From Biomphalaria glabrata (lineage: Eukaryota > Mollusca > Gastropoda > Planorbidae): a stretch of DNA of 64,000 bases. The notes under the pieces were generated by a model that was not told the origin of the DNA, searched no databases, and was given only the letters and a program-made list of their open reading frames with translations. Positions 57,762 to 64,000 of this stretch are shown here, one piece after another. The translations under genes were made by a program, and so were the position numbers. Position 1 is the stretch's first letter, and each line of letters opens with the position of its first letter. Location of the stretch: assembly GCF_947242115.1 (NCBI RefSeq), contig NC_074725.1, forward strand, positions 15,005,511 through 15,069,510, written 5' to 3'.

Positions 57762-60700
57762 GTAAGTACTTAGTTACAATTAAACTGTAAAATAAGTTTA
57801 AGGCTTTATTAAATAAGTAATTTAATGCTATATATATATAGACACTTCCTTTCACAAAGCTAAGGCTCAGTCATTTTCATAAGTATTTGTTTAATAATAT
57901 AATATCTAACAAGTGTAATATTCCAATCACACTTTAAAATTCTGTCACAAAAATTTAATAGAACCTCTTAATGAAAACATTTTATTATTATAACCGAACA
58001 AAGCTCTTCAATTTTTGTGTAACTTGTTTGCAGATTATCATTGATCCATGCCAACGTATCATGATGACTTAGATTATTTTCTGAAGCATTTGTACTATGT
58101 ACTTTTGTGTGTTGCACCAGCAGGCAGCAGTTGTGTTTTTTCAATCTGTTTAAAACTTTTTTAGATTAATTGTCATTTTAGCTGTCGTGTTTGTAATGTT
58201 ATTACAGCGCCTTGAGCCTACATTTTGTTTGTTAACAGAACTGTATAAATAAATTACTATTATTCACAGCCGCCTTATTTTCTCAGCTGTGTTAGGAAAA
58301 GCTGAAATAAAAGTAAAAAACAAAAAGACATATTGCTGGATATGCTGTATACAATTTGATTATAAGAGCATGTTTGCCTGGTCTGTGTTTGAACCCAATG
58401 TTGGATATTATCAGCCATAGCATTTTTGTTGTTCACAAGGAAAGCTAATGTCTTTAACTGTATAAAACTCTGATAAGTCTATTCAAAAAATTAATTCTAA
58501 CTGTAAGCCACATCTGAAACATTACATTATAAATGAATTACATTATTTATTCTTATCTAATAGATATATATCAATAATTGTAAGATTATTTCATAATACA
58601 CTGTCTAGTTTGCTTCTAAAGTTTCTTTTCAAACTCTTTTCAAAAGATTAAGACTAGACAAAAGATAATCTATCTAGATTCTATTATTCCATAATCTATA
58701 ATCTATCTATATTATAATCTATCCAGAGTCCATCTATAGTATCTAGATAGTGTAGTGATTCAGGAATTTCTGAAGTGACATGTTGATAGATTAATAACAT
58801 AACTTGAATTAGCTAGGAGATGAAATCAATGGGCAAGAGAGAGATGCTTGTTACTTGATAGAGTTAGGACATGTTTTTGCAAGGAAGTACTTAGTCAACA
58901 TTGGACTGTTTCCCTTCATTGGAATTAAAGGATTTGTCAACATTGGACTGTTTCCCTTCATTGGAATTAAAGGATTTGTCAACATTGGACTGTTTCCCTT
59001 CATTGGAATTAAAGGATTTATTTATCTTCACCACCTTACATAAAAACAAATTATTATCATAGTATTTGTGTTTTTGAAAGTTAAAAAATTTAGTTATAAA
59101 AAACACTTTATGTTCCTTTGAGACCCAAATATTTACAGGACAGGTCATTTAGAGGTAATATGACTAAACATAACAAGAAAAACATAATAAATACTTTAAA
59201 AAAAAACACTTCCCATATATTTGAAAGTTTGTTTACATTTGAGAAAATGTAAGCTTATTTATGAAGAATATCTAACTTTCTTGCTCTATAGGCATTATGT
59301 TTCGCTTCATAACCAGCTACTGGGGAAGCCGGATTAGTGTCATATTAGGTGGCCTGCTTGCCTCAGCAGGCTTGGGGCTCTGTATGCTTGCCCAGGAACT
59401 GTTTCATCTCTACCTCTGCTTTGGACTTCTTACTGGTTAGTTGAAAGTCATTTCTCTATACTATATATTTTTGTCATGTTTTATTACTGTTTGTGTATAA
59501 TTTATGCATATTTTTTTCTAGCATTGTAACAGTCCTATTGACATGAAAACAAAATGTTTTAACCAAATTAATACAAGTTCTTAATTCCTATATACTTTTT
59601 TTTTGTGTTCAGGATTAGGCTTTGGTTTGGCCTGCTCCCCTTCCATTGTGGCAGTAGAACAATACTTCATCCATGGCAGATTCCAAGCTTTAAGTATCGT
59701 TGTTGCTGGAATTGGAGCAGGAATCATAACTTTTCCAGTTCTCATTAGGCATTTGCTTGTCCATTTTGCTTGGCGAGGGACAATGCTGATTCTTTCAGGC
59801 ATTGCTCTTAACCTATGTGTCTGTGGAATGGTTATGACACCACTGAAGTTTGACAAAGAGATAAAGCTGATGCCCTTGCTGTCATGCACTGCTCTAAGAC
59901 ACCCCTTGTTTCATGGCATGTGCTTTGCAAACCTGTTTTGGAGCTTTGGTTCAACAGTCATATACATGTATTTGCCATCCTATGCCATGGCTCAAGGATC
60001 ATCTTTTGAGGCAGCTATATTTCTTGTCTCCTGCATTGGGATGTCCAGCTTTGCCAGCCGTATGATATTTGCGTTCATGGGACCAAACAGTACACTTGAT
60101 GAAGTGACCTCTGCTTTATGCCCTATTGGGTTGGGCATTGTGGTGACAGGCATCTCCCCTCTGCTTTTTGAGGACTACACTGGCCAGATTGGCTACACCT
60201 TGCTTTTTGGCTTCTACAGTGGTTTCTGGACCACATTTCTGTCTCAGGCATCTAGAGAGCTGTTGGGACCAGAATACATTGCTGTAGGAAATGGCTATTT
60301 GTCCTTTATGATAGCTCTAGGAGCACTTTTAGGTGGACCTCTAACAGGTGACTTTAACAACACTAGCTCATAAATATTATTTAAACTTTATGCTTGAAAC
60401 ATTTATTTTTTTGAAGCAGACATTATGCTTTGTGTAGAAATCATTGGAAGCTCAATGTTTAGTCTTTTTTTGTTTTCACAGGCTTACTGCTGCAACATGA
60501 AAATGATTTTAAGTATGCCTTCTATCTTGCTGGTTTGTATACATTTTTTTTTACTCTTCTTTACCAATAGTTTCTAATGCACAAATCCTAACATTAGATG
60601 CAAATGTAAAGATTTGTAGTAGCCATTTATAATGTATTAACCCTTTCCTCCATGGGCACTGTTAGAGAGAATCAATTCCATAATCTAATTGTACATTGGA

Positions 60701-61746
60701 AAAAAAATTTATTTGAAATTAAATTTTCTCAATAAAACTTGTAAAAGTTAATTAAAAAGTGCAATGTTATGTCTGTAAAAATACAAACCCAGTAATCCAC
60801 AACATTTTGGACAGATGTATTGCTTGTTAAAACACTTTCATGCATATTTTGTTCAAATTCAAATTTCATCCTTGAATATCATTTTCATTGTTAGAATTCT
60901 CATTCACTTGGTCAAAAATAGCCATTATAATCAATATTTTACATTGATGTATTACTCAACCTCTTCATTAAAAAAACAAAACAATACAAAAATTAAAATG
61001 CCAAAAGAAGCAGCTTGGAAAAAAATATGGTATTGTCACCAATACAAGCAATAACCATGATAAAAGGGGAAATGTGTTTAGTTGATAGCTGCTGTGATAT
61101 TTATTTAGGATTTCAGTTGCAAAGAAAACTACAACCTTTGATCTATACCATTTCTTTTAGCTGCCCCAATACTTTTAGTTGCACTCATCTGGGAAAAATC
61201 ACCATTAAAAATTTGATTTCACCTTCTTGAAATAGGTGCCATGGCTGCTTTTGGTCTTTTATGATTTAAATACAGACATAAACTATTGATGTAAAAAATG
61301 GAATTCTAAACAATTAAGTTAGGAATTTTAAATACCAATAGGGTTTACCAAATACAGGTAAAGGGAACCTGTGTAGCTTCATACAAAATACAAACTTTTT
61401 TTTTAAAACCTTGGCCTTGTAATGTTTGCTTAATTATGTTAATAAAAGAAAAAATGAAGTTTAAATTATAAAGATATTTTTTAGAAAACATTTTTTTAAT
61501 TCTCCTAAATATAATAATTGACTAAAAATTGTTTTTTTTTTTCTAGGTGCCTGTTTATTGTGGAGCTCAGTTGTCATGGTGCTTTTCAAACTGAAGCGTT
61601 GCACAGCCAGACTTGATGCAGCATTCTACCCTGATGACACAAATGATACCATGAAGAATACAGAGCATAAAGTACCATTGATTCTGGATGAGATGGTTAC
61701 CAAGGATGGCAAAACTTATTTTTTGGAAAAAGGCATTGTTATGTAA
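57539..61746 (+). CDS. Monocarboxylate-transporter-like MFS carrier (SLC16 family), five coding exons
   Basis: A 12-helix major-facilitator membrane carrier. Coding exons 57539-57761, 59292-59435, 59613-60347, 60482-60532 and 61547-61746 (223+144+735+51+200 nt) join in frame to 450 aa plus stop. All introns are phase 1 with GT/AG ends. The start ATG has an in-frame TGA directly upstream. DSAWRW (17-22) opens helix 1 where MCTs carry [D/E]G[G/S][W/F][G/A]W, so the motif is altered. [18 protein letters not shown] and [14 protein letters not shown] (138-151) are further family marks. The loop between helices 6 and 7 is short, and a ~45-residue tail ends the protein. Substrate cannot be told: several SLC16 members carry lactate-like acids, others carry thyroid hormone, aromatic amino acids or creatine. 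The first AATAAA after the stop is at 62024-62029. Confidence 0.95.
58894..59019. repeat. 42-bp minisatellite, three identical copies, in transporter intron 1
   Basis: Units start at 58894, 58936 and 58978, each beginning gtcaacattggactgtttcc. The copies look identical, so the array is recent. The unit is a multiple of three and is open in one frame on each strand ([14 protein letters not shown] / [14 protein letters not shown]), but nothing suggests that it is coding. Confidence 0.95.
59292..59435 (+). CDS. Transporter coding exon 2 (helices 2-4)
   Basis: Completes Cys75 and runs to residue 122 plus one base: [40 protein letters not shown]. Preceded by ctctatag, followed by gttagt. Confidence 0.93.
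59613..60347 (+). CDS. Transporter coding exon 3 (helices 4-11)
   Basis: The main body, residues 123-367 plus one base. [18 protein letters not shown] begins it and [18 protein letters not shown] ends it. The frame stays open for 16 bases past the donor and then meets TAA, so a transcript keeping intron 3 would end DFNNTSS. Confidence 0.95.
60482..60532 (+). CDS. Transporter coding exon 4 (51-nt micro-exon)
   Basis: Completes Gly368 and encodes [16 protein letters not shown], matching the loop before the last helix in MCTs (family form ..DY..AF..AG). The acceptor ttttcacag and donor gtttgt are both plausible; phase 1 at both sides. Confidence 0.9.
61547..61746 (+). CDS. Transporter coding exon 5 (helix 12 and cytosolic tail)
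   Basis: Completes Gly385, then [18 protein letters not shown] (last helix) and a polar tail ending EKGIVM. The acceptor follows a long T tract ending ttctag. Confidence 0.93.
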
Positions 61747-64000
61747 TGATTTTATTTTATTTTTTTTTATTTTAATATTATAATTTAATAGTTTTTTTTT
61801 TTTTTTTCTTTGGCTCTGGGCTCAACACACATCATTATAACCATCTTTTTCCTTGCAAGGAATTGAGAACAATAGCTTCATTCAGCTATCAGTTTTCTGT
61901 AGTTGGGCATGTCTCTGAGAAAGATGGAATAGAAATCTATCAGTCAAGATGAAGCAAAAGGGCTAAATCTTTTCATTATCTCATTCTTTAGTCATAATTT
62001 AACATGATAATTTTAGTTAATAAAATAAATATTTTTTAGTTGCTAGTAAATAATAGATGTAATTTAAGAAATATAAAATGAAGTTCATTGGTGAGAAAGT
62101 ATTTTTATATTGTGGGTCTGCACATTTGCTACCATGATAGCACAACATATATATATGTATAATTGTTTGTTTTTAAACAGGGTATACCTGATCAATTTAT
62201 TTCTAAGACTACAGTACATAAATGTTCTAAAGTTGCAGTTATTACACTGACATGTAAGGCTTCAATTTTTGCACAAAAAAAAATACTTCAGAAATAAAAA
62301 AATTAAAACAAATTAACTCTTGTAATTAATGAGGGTAGATATAGTTTGTAAGATTTTTTAATATGATACAATAAAAGCAAAATTTTAATAATAGATGTAT
62401 GTTACTAATGAATTGAAAGTGCTTGTTTTTTTTTTACTAAAAAGAACTGGGGTACTGAAAATAAAAATTTAAGGCTTCCCTTCCTTACTCTCAGAACAAA
62501 TTGCTGCTCCATGATCCCGTAGTTGAAAAATATACTTATCATTTATCATAATGTGTTGACATAGATTCAAGTTGTCTTTGGTGATCTCTTGATAAATGTT
62601 TCTTTTTATTCCTCAGTGACAATGTGATTACTTGTGTTTGAGACAGGAGCCTGCACTGCTAAGTATTATTTCATACATACATATATTGTTTTGAATCACA
62701 TACTATTGATACTACCAGCTTTTGAGGATATGCCTATTAAATCAGAAAAAGTCTTATAACTTAGTTGCATTTCAGGTTTGAATTGACCAGTAAATTTGTA
62801 ATGAAGTTTGTTATGATGTAAAAAAAATTGAAAAACAAATAGTCAAAAAAGTTATTTTAATTCCAACTGCTTTAATGTTCATATCTGTCACTTGCCAAAC
62901 ATTTTTGTCTGTTCAAATGGCTGGTATAAATAGACATTTTTATTGTAAAAAATAATTCATCAAGCTTTTAATTTTCTTTGTGATATAAGTAAGCTTGTGA
63001 GATCATTTTTAACAGTTATATATAAAGTCTGTTACTTTCTAAGTTCATGATTTCTAGTCACCACCAAGTTGTCAACTTTCTTGGTTTTATTATTTTTTTC
63101 ATGATTGTGTTTATTTAAAAGAGATTATTCTTCATTCTAAACTTGTCTTTATAATCATGCTCAAAGTATAGCATTTAATATGCACTTGTAGCTTTTCAGT
63201 TTTATAGAGTCTTATTTGTAAATATTTGTTCTAATACTAAATGCATTTCCTGGGAGCAAGATGTAAGGAACTAGAATTATTTCTAATGTTTGTTTCAGTA
63301 CATTTTTTTTGTCAGTAGCCTCTAAGTTGGAGTAGTGTTTTGGGAAGTACTGAGTGTGCATAGCCTAAAGATTGATATTATGAGCATGCAACTATATTAA
63401 CTTAATTGAAAATGTTTATGTAAACATAATTGTAAACGTTTTTGTAAACATCATTGTATAAGTTTATGTACACATCATTGTACATGCTCAACATAGTTTT
63501 AAAAAGAATGTATCACAAACTAAGTTTTTTGTTTGTTATAGGGTTATAATGAGGGCATGTGTTATTGATTGTAACCTACAAGCTCTGTGTGCCCTTCAAG
63601 TCTTCGATTATAGCTGTATGCACTAATGATGTTGCTAATGTGTAGTGCATGGTACTACATGTAAACTTCATTGGTTAACTTGAGTTTCGCTGTCTACTTT
63701 ACTTTCAACCCTATTAGCTTATTAGTCAAGCACCCCCTTCAATATTCAACATTTTCGCCCCAGAAAACATTTTATTTTATACAACTCAGCACCAGAAGCC
63801 TTAACAACTCCATTTTTCTCATTACTTTTGACACACTAAATATCAAGAATATAACTCCCCTATAATTGAGCTTGCTTAGATTTTAAATGCAACAATGTTG
63901 TCTTCTGAAAATATAGACTAGTGCAAACATTTTTTTTTTGTCCTCTTTATTCTGTAGTTTAATGTTCTAAAAATATAAACTATCGCTGACTCTTAAAATG
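61747..64000. other. Transporter 3' untranslated region and AT-rich flank
   Basis: Possible polyadenylation signals are AATAAA at 62024-62029 and AATAAAA near 62370. No second gene recognised. A 24-bp triplet repeat lies at 63414-63485. Confidence 0.5.
63414..63485. repeat. 24-bp tandem repeat, three copies
   Basis: Units starting gtttatgtaaacataattg (63414), gtttttgtaaacatcattg (63438) and gtttatgtacacatcattg (63462); each differs at a few sites. Confidence 0.85.

Noticed and set aside
1-64000. LTR retrotransposons, retrovirus-like or capsid-bearing elements
   Set aside because: No long terminal repeats, protease-integrase motifs or capsid-type proteins were recognised; all RT sequences seen have LINE context.

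Overview
The window is AT-rich animal DNA with split genes, long introns and a dense load of transposable elements. The best guess for its source is a gastropod mollusc, probably a freshwater heterobranch snail of the Biomphalaria/Bulinus type. That rests on my memory of such genomes: the ~165-bp tRNA-derived SINE present here in six copies, a two-ORF I-clade LINE very like the snail element Nimbus, and the many 'ggctacgctc' and 'CTAGATCT' repeats. I could run no search, so the species is inference.

Two host genes are convincing. On the minus strand (25204 down to 16053) lies a heparan-sulfate 6-O-sulfotransferase of three coding exons that join in frame to 440 aa. On the plus strand (57539-61746) lies an SLC16/monocarboxylate-transporter-like MFS carrier of five coding exons that join in frame to 450 aa. 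Nothing links the two functionally. The sulfotransferase acts in the Golgi on heparan sulfate, and the carrier is a membrane transporter of unknown substrate.

Layout: 1-7033 is AT-rich with two old LINE 3' ends. 7034-9177 is a 5'-truncated I-type LINE with a 13-bp target duplication. 9.6-16 kb holds two SINEs and an unidentified repeat. 16-25 kb is the sulfotransferase; its second intron carries three hAT-type elements nested one inside another, each with its own 8-bp duplication. 25.5-28.2 kb holds three pieces of one CR1-like LINE. 29-44 kb is a mosaic of repeats: diverged 330-bp units, an inverted copy of them, a broken orphan protein that may be a transposase, a fold-back element, a 147-bp tandem repeat with TGACGTCA motifs, a SINE-like trimer and a dead Merlin-type transposase. 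44.4-45.9 kb is a LINE graveyard. 46006-51860 is a full-length, young, two-ORF LINE with a perfect 10-bp duplication. 52-57.1 kb holds SINEs, hAT MITEs and a further LINE fragment between hAT-like ends. 57.5-61.7 kb is the transporter, and the rest is AT-rich downstream DNA.

The most unusual material is the 29.5-36.8 kb interval. Diverged repeat units lie in opposite orientation on either side of a coiled-coil protein with a possible first catalytic aspartate of a DDE-type fold. This may be a poorly described DNA transposon family. I saw no LTR retrotransposon, retrovirus-like or capsid-bearing element, and no CRISPR array, rRNA or true tRNA gene.
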